A stretch of DNA of 36,837 nt from Flammeovirga sp. EKP202 (GCF_014534745.1 NZ_JACVVP010000069.1:1-36837); one strand, 5' to 3'. Counted from the first letter of the stretch, positions 1 through 7,485 are shown. A program made the numbers and translations. Notes: generated by a model from the sequence alone, not told the origin.

Positions 1-5
1 ACTTG

Positions 6-77
6 TACTCCGTACGGGATTCGAACCCGTGCTACCAGGATGAAAACCTGGCGTCCTAACCCCTAGACGAACGGAGC
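6..77 (-). tRNA. tRNA-Glu (anticodon TTC), distal copy
   Basis: The reverse strand folds as a standard cloverleaf of 72 nt. The anticodon stem is CCAGG/CCTGG around the loop TTTTCAT, giving anticodon TTC for glutamate. The T-loop is TTCGAAT in an ACGGG/CCCGT stem. The acceptor arms are GCTCCGT and ACGGAGT with A as discriminator, so position 1-72 is a G-U pair, which I recall as usual in Bacteroidota tRNA-Glu. CCA is not encoded. It is the downstream copy of a tandem pair; its 77-bp neighbourhood (1-77) is identical to 105-181. Confidence 0.95.
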
Positions 78-109
78 GGGGTATTGATTTTGAGTCTCAA
101 TTAGACTTG

Positions 110-181
110 TACTCCGTACGGGATTCGAACCCGTGCTACCAGGATGAAAACCTGGCGTCCTAACCCCTAGACGAACGGAGC
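110..181 (-). tRNA. tRNA-Glu (anticodon TTC), promoter-proximal copy
   Basis: This is identical in sequence to the copy at 6-77, with the same TTC anticodon, the same T-loop and no encoded CCA. The two genes lie 32 bp apart on the minus strand and are probably one precursor transcript read from the promoter at 200-231. Duplicated tRNA genes like this usually raise dosage of an abundant isoacceptor; that use is inferred. Confidence 0.95.
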
Positions 182-199
182 AACTGTTTTTTGCGAGTG

Positions 200-231
200 C
201 AAAGGTATTAGAAAACCCTATTCACTCCAAA
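200..231 (-). promoter_or_regulatory. Bacteroidota-type promoter of the tRNA-Glu pair
   Basis: On the minus strand TTTG (228-231) is followed by a 20-bp spacer and TACCTTTG (200-207). This fits the known Bacteroidota housekeeping consensus TTTG-N(17-23)-TAnnTTTG. The predicted transcript start lies about 12 nt upstream of the first tRNA nucleotide at 181. Confidence 0.7.
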
Positions 232-331
232 CCCTTTTCAAAAAAAAAGAAGAAATATTACAATCATTAAGAAAAAAAGATGATTTAGGGCTATTTTTCG
301 GGGTCTAAACACTCAAAAATATAATTTTGAC

Positions 332-1096
332 ATGTACGAACTTCTTGAAAACAGTTACGAAAAATATAATCAACCTAATTTTATTCCAGATGATCCTATC
401 TGTATCCCCCATTCTTTTTCAAAAAAAGAAGATATAGAAATCATGGGGTTCTGGGCAGCAGTGCTAGCTTGGGGACAGAGGAAGACCATTATAAATAAGT
501 GCAAAGAATTGGTAATCTTGATGGACAATGCTCCTCACGACTTTATTATCAATCATACAGAAAGTGATCTAAAACCCTTTCTGAGTTTCAAGCACCGTAC
601 CTTCAATGATGTGGACACGTTGTATTTTCTTTCGTTCTTCCAAAAGCATTATCAAAAATACAATTCACTGGAAGATGCTTTTCTGATCGGTTATTCTGAG
701 AAAGATGAAAACGTAGGAAATTCTCTCATCGCCTTTCATGATTATTTCTTTGAAGACGAAGATGCTCCTCAGCGTACTAGAAAACATATTGCAACTCCCG
801 CAAGAAAATCGGCTTGCAAAAGAATCAATATGTTTTTGAGATGGATGGTGAGGAAAGATAACCAAGGTGTAGATTTTGGAATTTGGAATACCATACAGCC
901 AAGCCAATTGATCTGTCCGTTGGATGTACACGTGGAAAGAGTGAGTAGAAAACTTAAGTTATTGACACGAAAACAATCGGATTGGAATGCAGCGGTGGAG
1001 TTAACTGAAAATTTAAAAAAGATTGACCAAAATGACCCTGTAAAATATGATTTCGCATTATTCGGGTTAGGCTTAGAAAAGTTTGCTTCTTCCTAA
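332..1096 (+). CDS. TIGR02757 family protein (DUF2400)
   Basis: The 254-aa protein matches my memory of the TIGR02757/DUF2400 family, a conserved Bacteroidota protein whose biochemical role is not established. Recognisable parts are the N-terminal segment FWAAVLAWGQRKTI, the central ACKRINMFLRWMVR segment, the PLDVHVERVSRKL segment and the C-terminal DPVKYDFALFGLG block. The helix-rich C-terminal half with its LDVHV and DFALFGLG blocks resembles the helix-hairpin-helix DNA glycosylase superfamily, but I cannot point to catalytic residues. There is no signal peptide, so it is cytosolic. It starts at an ATG and is about the usual family length. It stands alone between the tRNA pair and a cytochrome gene, with a divergent tRNA promoter upstream. 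Confidence 0.8.
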   Translation: MYELLENSYEKYNQPNFIPDDPICIPHSFSKKEDIEIMGFWAAVLAWGQRKTIINKCKELVILMDNAPHDFIINHTESDLKPFLSFKHRTFNDVDTLYFLSFFQKHYQKYNSLEDAFLIGYSEKDENVGNSLIAFHDYFFEDEDAPQRTRKHIATPARKSACKRINMFLRWMVRKDNQGVDFGIWNTIQPSQLICPLDVHVERVSRKLKLLTRKQSDWNAAVELTENLKKIDQNDPVKYDFALFGLGLEKFASS

Positions 1097-1193
1097 ACAA
1101 CACAAACAGCATTCCTGAAAAAGACCTCCTTTTGAAGAAGAAAAAACAAGCTTAAGGTTTTATTTTTCTTCTCATTATGTTGACAATAATCAC

Positions 1194-1223
1194 TTGCCGA
1201 ATCTATAAAAAAGGGTACATTTG
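1194..1223 (+). promoter_or_regulatory. Bacteroidota-type promoter of the cytochrome c gene
   Basis: TTG at 1194-1196, a 19-bp spacer and TACATTTG at 1216-1223 match the Bacteroidota consensus closely. The predicted start near 1230 leaves a leader of about 30 nt before the ATG at 1262. Confidence 0.65.
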
Positions 1224-1261
1224 AATTATAATTGTAAAATTAACACCTAAAGATATTCATC

Positions 1262-1660
1262 ATGAAAAAAATAACATTATACCTATCATTATTATTAGCC
1301 ATAACCTTGTTTTCATTCATCAATTATAATCCATTAGAAGAAAGTATCAAGAGAGGTCAAGGTGTTTATATGGTGAATTGCATGCATTGTCATTTAGAGC
1401 AAGGAGAAGGAATAGAACCTCAAGTTCCACCATTATCAGGTGTAGAGTATTTAGTAAAAAATAAACATCAAGCAATTCGTCAGGTCTTACATGGTTTAGA
1501 AAAACCTATCACTATTAATGGGGTAACTTATACAGGTGCAATGCCTGAACAAGGTGTATTATCAGACCAAGAAACTGCAGATGTATTGAATTATATTAGA
1601 AACTCTTGGGGAAACAAAGCGCCTATTATTACAGCCGATGATGTCGCTACGGAACGTTAA
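1262..1660 (+). CDS. Exported mono-haem class I cytochrome c
   Basis: The 132-aa protein begins with a hydrophobic signal or anchor helix (residues 3-20). One haem-binding motif, CMHCH, lies at residues 40-44. The probable axial methionine is M94 in GAMPEQG, and the C-terminal helix ADVLNYIRNSW (about 107-117) is typical of class I cytochromes. It should carry electrons in the periplasm or on the outer face of the inner membrane. No oxidase, reductase or cytochrome-maturation gene lies next to it, so the redox partner cannot be named. It has its own promoter and looks monocistronic. Confidence 0.88.
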   Translation: MKKITLYLSLLLAITLFSFINYNPLEESIKRGQGVYMVNCMHCHLEQGEGIEPQVPPLSGVEYLVKNKHQAIRQVLHGLEKPITINGVTYTGAMPEQGVLSDQETADVLNYIRNSWGNKAPIITADDVATER

Positions 1661-1716
1661 TACATTAAAAATATCAGCTAAAGTCAACAGGATAACTTAT
1701 TTTCTTATGGAAAACA

Positions 1717-1747
1717 TTTAATAATCCCCGTAAAAAGTATATTTTTG
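1717..1747 (+). promoter_or_regulatory. Probable promoter of purM
   Basis: TATTTTTG at 1740-1747 fits TAnnTTTG. TTTA at 1717-1720, 19 bp upstream, is a one-base departure from TTTG. The leader to the ATG at 1829 would be about 75 nt. I saw no purine riboswitch fold in it. Confidence 0.4.
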
Positions 1748-1828
1748 CGCCATCAGCCCATTCCCATATAAAGTTAAATCACAACAGGGTATGGGCTTTT
1801 CCATTTTCATTACAACCTATTGAATCTC

Positions 1829-2995
1829 ATGCAAGAGCGATATGCACAGCGCGGTGTTTCCGCCTCAAAAGAGGACATTCACAATGCCATCAAGCAATTA
1901 GATAAAGGCTTATTTCCAAAAGCATTCTGTAAAATCGTTCCTGATATTCTAACAGGCGATTCCGATTATTGTGCAATCATGCACGCAGATGGTGCTGGTA
2001 CAAAATCATCTTTAGCTTATTTATACTGGAAAGAAACAGGTGATATGTCTGTTTGGAAAGGTATTGCTCAAGATGCTATTATCATGAACACGGATGATCT
2101 GCTTTGCGTTGGTGCAACTGGCAGTACTCTGTTATCTTCTACAATTGGTAGAAACAAAAACCTTATTCCGGGTGAAGTAATCTCTGAGTTGATCAACGGA
2201 ACTGAAGAAGTATTACAAATGCTTCGTGACAATGGTTTTGACATTCACAGTACTGGTGGTGAAACAGCAGACGTTGGAGATCTTGTAAGAACTGTTATTG
2301 TAGATAGTACTGTAACAACAAGAATGAGACGTGATGAAGTAATCGACAACAGCGACATCCAAGGTGGTGATGTGATTGTAGGTTTAGCTTCTTACGGACA
2401 AGCAACTTATGAATCTGAATACAACGGCGGTATGGGAAGTAACGGTCTTACTTCTGCTCGTCACGATGTATTTGCAAAATATTTAGCAGATAAATACCCT
2501 GAAAGCTTCGACCCTCAAGTTCCTAACGACTTGATCTACTCAGGTACACAAAAGCTTACAGATGCCATTGCAGACTTAACTTTGGATGCTGGTAAATTGG
2601 TATTGTCTCCTACAAGAACTTACGCTCCAATTATCAAAAAGGTATTGGACGAGTTAAGACCTGAAATTCACGGTATGGTTCACTGTAGCGGTGGTGCACA
2701 AACGAAAGTATTGCACTTCGTGGACAATGTACATGTTGTAAAAGACAACTTATTCCCTATCCCACCACTTTTCGAAATGATTCATAAGAACAGTGGTACA
2801 GATTGGAGCGAAATGTACAAAGTTTTCAACATGGGTCACCGTATGGAAATCTATGTTGCTCCTGAACATGCTCAGACAATCATTGACATCTCGAAGTCAT
2901 TCAATGTAGATGCTCAAATCGTTGGTCGTGTAGAAACAAAAGAAGGAAGTAAGTCATTAGATATTCACTCTCCTTATGGAACATATTCTTACTAA
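1829..2995 (+). CDS. purM: Phosphoribosylformylglycinamidine cyclo-ligase (AIR synthase), Bacteroidota type
   Basis: This 388-aa protein should close FGAM to aminoimidazole ribotide using ATP, the fifth step of purine synthesis. It is of the long Bacteroidota form. The family landmarks are RGVSASKEDIHNAI near the N-terminus, MHADGAGTKSSLAY (ATP/substrate region), STGGETADVGDLVRT, YNGGMGSNGLTSARHD, GMVHCSGGAQTKVLHF and VFNMGHRME. An in-frame TTG lies three codons earlier at 1820. I prefer the ATG at 1829 because family members begin close to the YAQRGVSASKE block. No other purine gene is adjacent. A strong terminator follows at 3145-3190. Confidence 0.88.
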   Translation: MQERYAQRGVSASKEDIHNAIKQLDKGLFPKAFCKIVPDILTGDSDYCAIMHADGAGTKSSLAYLYWKETGDMSVWKGIAQDAIIMNTDDLLCVGATGSTLLSSTIGRNKNLIPGEVISELINGTEEVLQMLRDNGFDIHSTGGETADVGDLVRTVIVDSTVTTRMRRDEVIDNSDIQGGDVIVGLASYGQATYESEYNGGMGSNGLTSARHDVFAKYLADKYPESFDPQVPNDLIYSGTQKLTDAIADLTLDAGKLVLSPTRTYAPIIKKVLDELRPEIHGMVHCSGGAQTKVLHFVDNVHVVKDNLFPIPPLFEMIHKNSGTDWSEMYKVFNMGHRMEIYVAPEHAQTIIDISKSFNVDAQIVGRVETKEGSKSLDIHSPYGTYSY

Positions 2996-3144
2996 AGAGG
3001 TAAGAGGTAAGATACTTTTTGGATAACATTACTTCAGATCTACTTCTGTTTTTTTATTCTTACTTATAGATTCTGAAATAATAGATGGTAGAAATTACAA
3101 ACTATCTCTTACCTTATTACTCTTAACTGTTCTTTTTTCCTTAG

Positions 3145-3190
3145 AAAAAAAGGATTGATTAAAATTAAACATTTAATCAATCCTTTTTTT
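3145..3190. terminator. Bidirectional intrinsic terminator between purM and the DUF5522 gene
   Basis: A perfect 19-bp inverted repeat has arms 3145-3163 and 3172-3190 around an 8-nt loop. Each arm ends in a run of seven A or T, so it gives a GC-containing stem with a U-tract on both strands. It sits between convergent genes. Confidence 0.85.
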
Positions 3191-3206
3191 ATTGGTGCAA
3201 CGTCGA

Positions 3207-3371
3207 TTAAAAAACGGACGTCTTTTGCTTTTTCTTTTTAAATCCCCAAGGGCAATGTTTGCACTGGTTCTTACAACAGTATCCTCTTTTCAAATGATAC
3301 TCTTTAGTGAAAACGTACAAGCCATTTTCGATATAATAATCTTTCCCTTCTTCAAGAGGAGTATTGCTCAT
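3207..3371 (-). CDS. DUF5522 domain mini-protein
   Basis: The 54-aa protein carries the DUF5522 signature: the GLYVFTKEYHLKRGYCC segment followed by NQCKHCPWGF, with cysteines spaced CC-x3-C-x2-C. The cysteine cluster suggests metal binding, which is inferred; the family's function is unknown. The frame extends upstream to a GTG at 3416, but the ATG at 3371 puts the start directly before the conserved part and is preferred. The C-terminal tail is lysine-rich. Its transcript should end at the shared hairpin at 3145-3190. Confidence 0.72.
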   Translation of the reverse strand: MSNTPLEEGKDYYIENGLYVFTKEYHLKRGYCCKNQCKHCPWGFKKKKQKTSVF

Positions 3372-3673
3372 AGCTATAAATTTATTTTTAATGCGGCTTA
3401 CAAAACTGAAGAGCACGGACTTTCAAAATACGTAACATATTTGAGAATACAATAAAAATGAGGTCAACTTTTTGTAAAATCTCATTCTAGAAAAATCCAA
3501 CACCACCTACCCTATCTTAAATGAAAAGGGCACTTACCTTCAAAAAGTGCATTTCTCCTTTTTTTTACTTAAATTATAGATAAGTGCTTGGCACTCTTGT
3601 TACTTATCAATTTTTATCATCGACGTGCAAGCTCTAGACGGGAGACTGTGCGTTTTTTTATTTTCTAGCTTAT
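3372..3673. other. 302-bp gap with several hairpins and T-tracts, no convincing gene
   Basis: I see no protein gene here. The plus strand holds a run of inverted repeats: GCACTT/AAGTGC at 3530-3550 with outer AAAAGG/CCTTTT pairing and a run of T after it; GATAAGT/ACTTATC at 3579-3608; and a GC-rich hairpin at 3624-3652 followed by T7. The stretch could be the leader of the gene at 3674 or a small RNA with its own terminators. Confidence 0.4.
3624..3659 (+). terminator. Terminator-like hairpin 14 nt ahead of the 3674 gene
   Basis: The outer stem CGTGCA/TGTGCG (3624-3629 with 3647-3652) contains two G-U pairs. The inner stem CTC/GAG is at 3632-3634 and 3642-3644. The hairpin is followed at once by TTTTTTTA. 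Its position just before the ATG at 3674 would suit an attenuator; it could equally end a short upstream transcript. Confidence 0.4.
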
Positions 3674-3913
3674 ATGTTTATTGAGATCAGCACCCATGCC
3701 TATAATGCGATGTCCAAAAGATGTCGGCATTGGCGAAAAAAAGATTATCTAAACATCGTGTACCAGGCGTATAAATCAGAGAGCTATGGTTCACACTGCC
3801 GAAGGGATAAAAGAAAGTACAAATCGTACATTTTTATCTTTGAGGACACCCGTCTTATCACCGTCTATCGGTCTAGAAAAAAGTCAAAAAACTACGTAAA
3901 CAGAGCCTCATGA
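3674..3913 (+). CDS. Small basic protein, possibly DUF4258-like
   Basis: The 79-aa protein is very basic, especially residues 15-22 and 43-48. I do not recognise it with certainty. The pattern HAYNAMSKR near the N-terminus and FIFEDTRLITVYRSR near the C-terminus resembles DUF4258, a small RelE/BrnT-like fold with H-A-x-x-R-M-x-x-R and a terminal TVY block. Its stop overlaps the start of the next gene by 4 bp (ATGA at 3910-3913), so the two are translationally coupled. No antitoxin family is recognisable next to it, so a toxin role is speculation. Confidence 0.6.
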   Translation: MFIEISTHAYNAMSKRCRHWRKKDYLNIVYQAYKSESYGSHCRRDKRKYKSYIFIFEDTRLITVYRSRKKSKNYVNRAS

Positions 3914-4248
3914 AGCATTTTATCAAACCCCGCGTTACTGCAACAGCCCAAGGAGACAGTTACGAATTCAATGTTTCCATTCGTGCTAATTCAGAATTTG
4001 AATTAGGTGTATGTGCACAACTAGTACAACGCATGAAAGACATCTTGATCAAAGATGAGATTCAACGCAAAGGTCTAAAGGATCTTTACCAATTTGCTAC
4101 TGAGGAAGATGAAAGAAATTTCTATGAAATCGTAGAGATGAACATCTGGGATGATCTCCTTGCACAAGGAGAAGTTGTCCGTGACCTTGGACGTAAAGGG
4201 TATAAAGATATGGACGGCACAATTAACTCTATTCTTAAACCCGAGTAA
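3910..4248 (+). CDS. Unrecognised 112-aa protein, coupled to the preceding gene
   Basis: I do not recognise this family. It is soluble, has no signal peptide, and looks alpha/beta: a strand-rich N-terminal 30 residues with VTATAQGDSYEFNVSI, then an amphipathic helix LGVCAQLVQRMKDILI, then an acidic helical part. It overlaps the small basic protein gene by 4 bp, and the two proteins may act together. The unit ends at the hairpin at 4324-4357. Confidence 0.65.
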   Translation: MKHFIKPRVTATAQGDSYEFNVSIRANSEFELGVCAQLVQRMKDILIKDEIQRKGLKDLYQFATEEDERNFYEIVEMNIWDDLLAQGEVVRDLGRKGYKDMDGTINSILKPE

Positions 4249-4323
4249 TGTTATTGAAAAAAATCATTGAATTTCTCAGTAACACAAATTTAACACTGAC
4301 ATTTGTTCCACCCTTTAAATAAC

Positions 4324-4357
4324 AACAGGAGATCTTACATTAGTAGGATCTCCTGTT
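4324..4357. terminator. Intrinsic terminator after the 3674-4248 pair
   Basis: AACAGGAGATC (4324-4334) pairs perfectly with GATCTCCTGTT (4347-4357) around a 12-nt loop. The downstream U-tract on the plus strand is weak. Because it lies between convergent genes it may serve both strands. Confidence 0.6.
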
Positions 4358-4397
4358 TCGTATTCTTTTCGATATGTTAGGTCAAAAGGGTTGGCTT

Positions 4398-5042
4398 CTA
4401 ATACCCAGAAGGTAAACAGAAGCGGATGTGTTGTGCTTCTACGCTACTGATCGAAGTGACAGATTGAAGTTCTTCCGATCTTCTCGCCAAAGCTTCTTCT
4501 TCACGTAAATAATCTACAACTGGAGAAACAAATTTCTCCATCACCGCAGTAACCAATTCTTGGTACTTTGGATTTGTTGCATATCCACCTTTCGCAATTG
4601 ATTCGATTTGCATGTTTGGATCTAAAGTCTCAAACAAACCATTTTTGCGGTAAGTGTGGAAACTAGTTAGCACTTTGCAATAATCTTCCACCGCTTGTTC
4701 CAATGACGTATAGATTCTATAACGTCGGTAACGCTGCTCCCCGTTATCGTAAACTAATTTACTTCTAGTAGGGTTTGTGGATGCAATGTTGAAAATTCTG
4801 AAGTCTTTTCTCAGTTCCCAACCTTGCTCGGCTATCGCTTGGGATATAGCCACCTTTGTATTGATACCGTATTTTCTACAGATTGGATCGAAGGCTTTAT
4901 ATAAGGTTCTTATATATTCTTCTCTCTTCATAGTATCTGTATCCTTTACACTTGTAATAGAATTATTTGAAGATGCTACCGCAAAATCGCTTGTTCCTAT
5001 ACTTAATACAAACGCAGTTAAAATAAGTAAAAACTTTCTCAT
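4398..5042 (-). CDS. Exported glucosaminidase-domain protein (FlgJ/Bax-type)
   Basis: The 214-aa protein has a signal peptide (residues 1-24, MRKFLLILTAFVLSIG and following) and a glucosaminidase domain of the Bax/FlgJ C-terminal type. Domain landmarks are CRKYGINTKVAISQAIAEQGW with the probable catalytic Glu in AEQGW, then FRIFNIAS, YRRYRIYTSLEQAVEDYCKVL and AKGGYATNPKYQELV. It should cut the glycan backbone of peptidoglycan at GlcNAc in the periplasm. An in-frame TTG at 5069 is rejected because the ATG at 5042 starts a clean signal peptide. A promoter fits at 5142-5172. No flagellar genes are near, so a cell-wall turnover role is more likely. Confidence 0.85.
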   Translation of the reverse strand: MRKFLLILTAFVLSIGTSDFAVASSNNSITSVKDTDTMKREEYIRTLYKAFDPICRKYGINTKVAISQAIAEQGWELRKDFRIFNIASTNPTRSKLVYDNGEQRYRRYRIYTSLEQAVEDYCKVLTSFHTYRKNGLFETLDPNMQIESIAKGGYATNPKYQELVTAVMEKFVSPVVDYLREEEALARRSEELQSVTSISSVEAQHIRFCLPSGY

Positions 5043-5141
5043 TAAAAGTTTATTTCGTAAGAGAATCAAGTGTCCGTCTGACGCTTGTGCTGATTATCAG
5101 CGAGTTATTTTAATATTTTTGGTTTATTAAAATATTGGATG

Positions 5142-5172
5142 CAAATATAACACACATCAGTAATATAACAAT
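5142..5172 (-). promoter_or_regulatory. Bacteroidota-type promoter of the glucosaminidase gene
   Basis: On the minus strand ATTG (5169-5172) is followed after 19 bp by TATATTTG (5142-5149). The match to the Bacteroidota consensus is close. The leader to the ATG at 5042 would be about 90 nt. Confidence 0.55.
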
Positions 5173-5649
5173 AGTTTTTTAACACTTATTTGAAACCTAT
5201 ATTTTATACAATACAAGTCTTTTATTGTACTTTTCTAAGGTTACATAATTTAATGTATATAAAATTGCATTTTACATAGTACGATAAGCAGTTTTATAAG
5301 TTTCATTTCAAGGTTGGGAAGCAAAAAAAATCGAGTTTTATTCTTAAATTTGTGTAACAAACAAAGGGATTGTGTTCATTTTTTAGTTAACTCATTGATA
5401 AGCAGTGTAAAGTATACTCTTAATATGAGTTGATCATGTAACCATGATTTTTTATTTTTATTTTGAATACAAATTGAAAATCACAATATTATAACCTATT
5501 GAATAGACATTCTCCCTTAAGCAGTTGACCAAGATTCATTTCACTATATCACTGCTTTACATTATAATTAGGAAACTTATCTAACTTACTCGGTTAATTT
5601 TCCACTTTATCTGTTATTACATTAAATTTATTGTTCGCAAAAACAGTCA
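5173..5649. other. 477-bp AT-rich intergenic region
   Basis: Divergent upstream region of the glucosaminidase gene and the coiled-coil gene. It is very AT-rich. I found no RNA gene, no clear hairpin with a T-tract, and no good TAnnTTTG element for the gene at 5650. Confidence 0.5.
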
Positions 5650-6555
5650 ATGAGAAATAATACAAACGGTTTCAAAGAAGAGCTTGTTCAACAAAAAAGT
5701 TGGGTAAGAGTGGGAGTCATAGGACTACTAGTCTGTGGGGTACTTGGTGTATATGCGGCTTTTTCTGGTGCAGATGGCTCAAAACATCAGAGAATGCGAA
5801 TCAATGAGTTAGAAAAGAAAAATGCTCAAATTGAAGCCGAAAGCGGTGCATACCTCTCTAAAATTAAACATCAGAATGATCGTATTCTTGACCTTAAAGA
5901 CGATATGCTAAGGCTAGAGAAACGACTGAATGAAAGAGAAGCAGAGTTGAATACCAATGATCAAAAATTGGATATGAAACAAGGTTCTATCCGATCACTT
6001 GAAACACGCATTTCTGAATTAAAAGACGACAAATTCCGTTTACAAAGAAATATCGACGAAAATAACCGAGTGATCCAAGATATGAGCCAACGTGCAAAAG
6101 AACATAATGAGCTTCTAAAAAGTACTCAACAACAGTTGGCTGAAACACAAGAGGCATTGGGAAAAGCACAAGCAAAGCATGTACAATCTTTAAAAGAACA
6201 AAAGCTTGCTGAACAATCAGAAATCGCCGCTCAAGAAGCCTTAAGAAAGCAAAAAGAACTTACGAATAGTCTTATGCAAGAATTAGCTACGACGAGAGGG
6301 GAACTTAATTCTGCTGTTTTAAGTGCAAACGATAAAGACCTTAAACTACAGTTAGCACAACAGAAAGAATTACAACAGCAACAAATTCAACTTAAAGAAA
6401 AAGAGTTAGAAACACAGGCTAATACTGATATTTACAAGATTATGGCTGCTACAAGTATTATATTAGTGATTGCCTTGATCATCTTTGTTGTTTTTGCATT
6501 GCAAAGAAATGGTACTGACTTAATGGTTTTTCAAAAGTCACAGAATAAAGATTAA
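5650..6555 (+). CDS. Two-TM coiled-coil membrane protein, unknown function
   Basis: The 301-aa protein has a transmembrane helix at about 19-38, a long Glu/Gln/Lys-rich coiled coil from about 47 to 258, and a second transmembrane helix at about 266-284 with a short C-terminal tail. Heptad-like runs such as INELEKKNAQIEAES and LKDDMLRLEKRLNE support the coiled coil. With both ends membrane-anchored, the coiled coil probably lies on one side of the inner membrane as a hairpin or spacer; this is inferred. I cannot assign a family. The kinase-like gene follows after 27 nt, so the two probably share a transcript. Confidence 0.75.
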   Translation: MRNNTNGFKEELVQQKSWVRVGVIGLLVCGVLGVYAAFSGADGSKHQRMRINELEKKNAQIEAESGAYLSKIKHQNDRILDLKDDMLRLEKRLNEREAELNTNDQKLDMKQGSIRSLETRISELKDDKFRLQRNIDENNRVIQDMSQRAKEHNELLKSTQQQLAETQEALGKAQAKHVQSLKEQKLAEQSEIAAQEALRKQKELTNSLMQELATTRGELNSAVLSANDKDLKLQLAQQKELQQQQIQLKEKELETQANTDIYKIMAATSIILVIALIIFVVFALQRNGTDLMVFQKSQNKD

Positions 6556-6582
6556 ACTTTTTTCAACTTAAATAATTCCACT

Positions 6583-7449
6583 ATTTTTCAATTAATAGCA
6601 GACAGCGGATCCACTAAAACAGACTGGACTTTACTGAATCTTTCAGAAAATGAAGTAGTCTCCTCCTTTAAATCGGCAGGGTACAACCCTCTTTTTTGGA
6701 GTAAAGAAGAGCTGATCAAAGCTTTTCAACAGGATCTTTATGCCTTTCCACAGGTTGTTGATATCAATGACATCAAAAAGGTTTTTTTCTATGGTGCCGG
6801 ATGTAGCTCGGAAGAGCGAAAAGCCAAAGTAGAACAAGCTTTATCTGCTGTTTTACCTGAGACTGAAATCACAATAGATACCGATCTGTTGGGTGCCGCC
6901 AGAGGTTTACTTGGTAAAGACTCCGGAGTAGCTGCTATATTGGGTACAGGTGCCAACTCTTGCCTTTACAAAGAAGAGCAAATCATTGATAAGCCGGTTT
7001 CTTTAGGATATATGTTAAGTGATTTTGGAAGTGGAGCCACTCTTGGTTTATCCTTCTTGCAAAAATTACTGACCACTCAGCTATCTATGGAAACGATCAG
7101 TCATTTTATAGACACTTTCAATCTGACAACTGAGGATATCTTAGAATCACTTTATAAAAAGAAAAATCCTAATACTTTCTGTGCTTCTTTTGCACCTTTT
7201 ATTATAGAGCATCATCAATATGATGAACATTTAAAACAAATGATTTTAGATCAGTTTCATCAGTTTATTCAATATTATATCCTTCCGTTTTTAAGTTCTT
7301 CAAATTCTCAAGTAAAAATCACAGGATCAATTGCCCATCACTTCTCACCTTTACTTCTAAAAGCCTTTGAAGAATGCCAATTAGAGACTCCTGAAATAAT
7401 TCAGTCTCCAACTGACGGCTTAATACAATACCACTTAGAAAATGTGTAA
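6583..7449 (+). CDS. N-acetylglucosamine-kinase-like ATPase (BadF/BadG/BcrA/BcrD family), probable ATT start
   Basis: Read from 6583 the protein is 288 aa, the normal length for Bacteroidota BadF/BadG-type GlcNAc kinases. It shows the ASKHA fold motifs: phosphate-1 loop ADSGSTKTDW at about 6-15, FYGAGCSS near 67-74, DLLGAARGL, the GTGANSCLY phosphate-2 region, and FGSGATLG for adenosine. It should phosphorylate GlcNAc or a related amino sugar in the cytosol. No ATG, GTG or TTG lies between the preceding stop (6553-6555) and a TTG at 6889, which would delete about 100 residues including the ATP loop. ATT at 6583 gives the expected family N-terminus of a few residues before LIADSGSTK. A mutated ATG start is the alternative. 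Confidence 0.8.
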   Translation: MFQLIADSGSTKTDWTLLNLSENEVVSSFKSAGYNPLFWSKEELIKAFQQDLYAFPQVVDINDIKKVFFYGAGCSSEERKAKVEQALSAVLPETEITIDTDLLGAARGLLGKDSGVAAILGTGANSCLYKEEQIIDKPVSLGYMLSDFGSGATLGLSFLQKLLTTQLSMETISHFIDTFNLTTEDILESLYKKKNPNTFCASFAPFIIEHHQYDEHLKQMILDQFHQFIQYYILPFLSSSNSQVKITGSIAHHFSPLLLKAFEECQLETPEIIQSPTDGLIQYHLENV

Positions 7450-7485
7450 AGGAAGGAACCCCTTTTAACACACTCTTATTTGAAA

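Larger units (their letters stand above)
1..181. repeat. Direct repeat, two exact 77-bp units
   Basis: Positions 1-77 and 105-181 are the same base for base. Each unit holds a whole tRNA-Glu gene plus 5 bp of 3' flank. The unit may extend left of the window. A simple tandem duplication of the tRNA gene explains it. Confidence 0.93.

Noticed and set aside
1137-1171. Possible terminator after the TIGR02757 gene
   Set aside because: The imperfect stem GAAGAAAAAAC / GTTTTATTTTTCTTC is almost only A-T pairs with a bulge, and not convincing.
1820-1828. TTG start for purM, three codons upstream of the ATG
   Set aside because: The ATG at 1829 begins close to the conserved YAQRGVSASKE block. The TTG adds nothing conserved.
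3000-3126. Imperfect inverted copies of GGTAAGAGGTAAGATA after purM
   Set aside because: The two copies (2998-3012 and 3102-3126) match only partly, and a better terminator lies at 3145-3190.
3192-3455. Plus-strand ORF opposite the DUF5522 gene
   Set aside because: It is antisense to the recognised cysteine motif gene, begins at GTG or similar inside the terminator region, and shows no family features.
4777-5130. Plus-strand ORF across the start of the glucosaminidase gene
   Set aside because: It is a shadow of a gene with a recognised domain and signal peptide.
6889-7449. A truncated 186-aa kinase starting at TTG 6889
   Set aside because: The frame continues upstream with the conserved DSGSTKTDW loop, so the gene must start further 5'.
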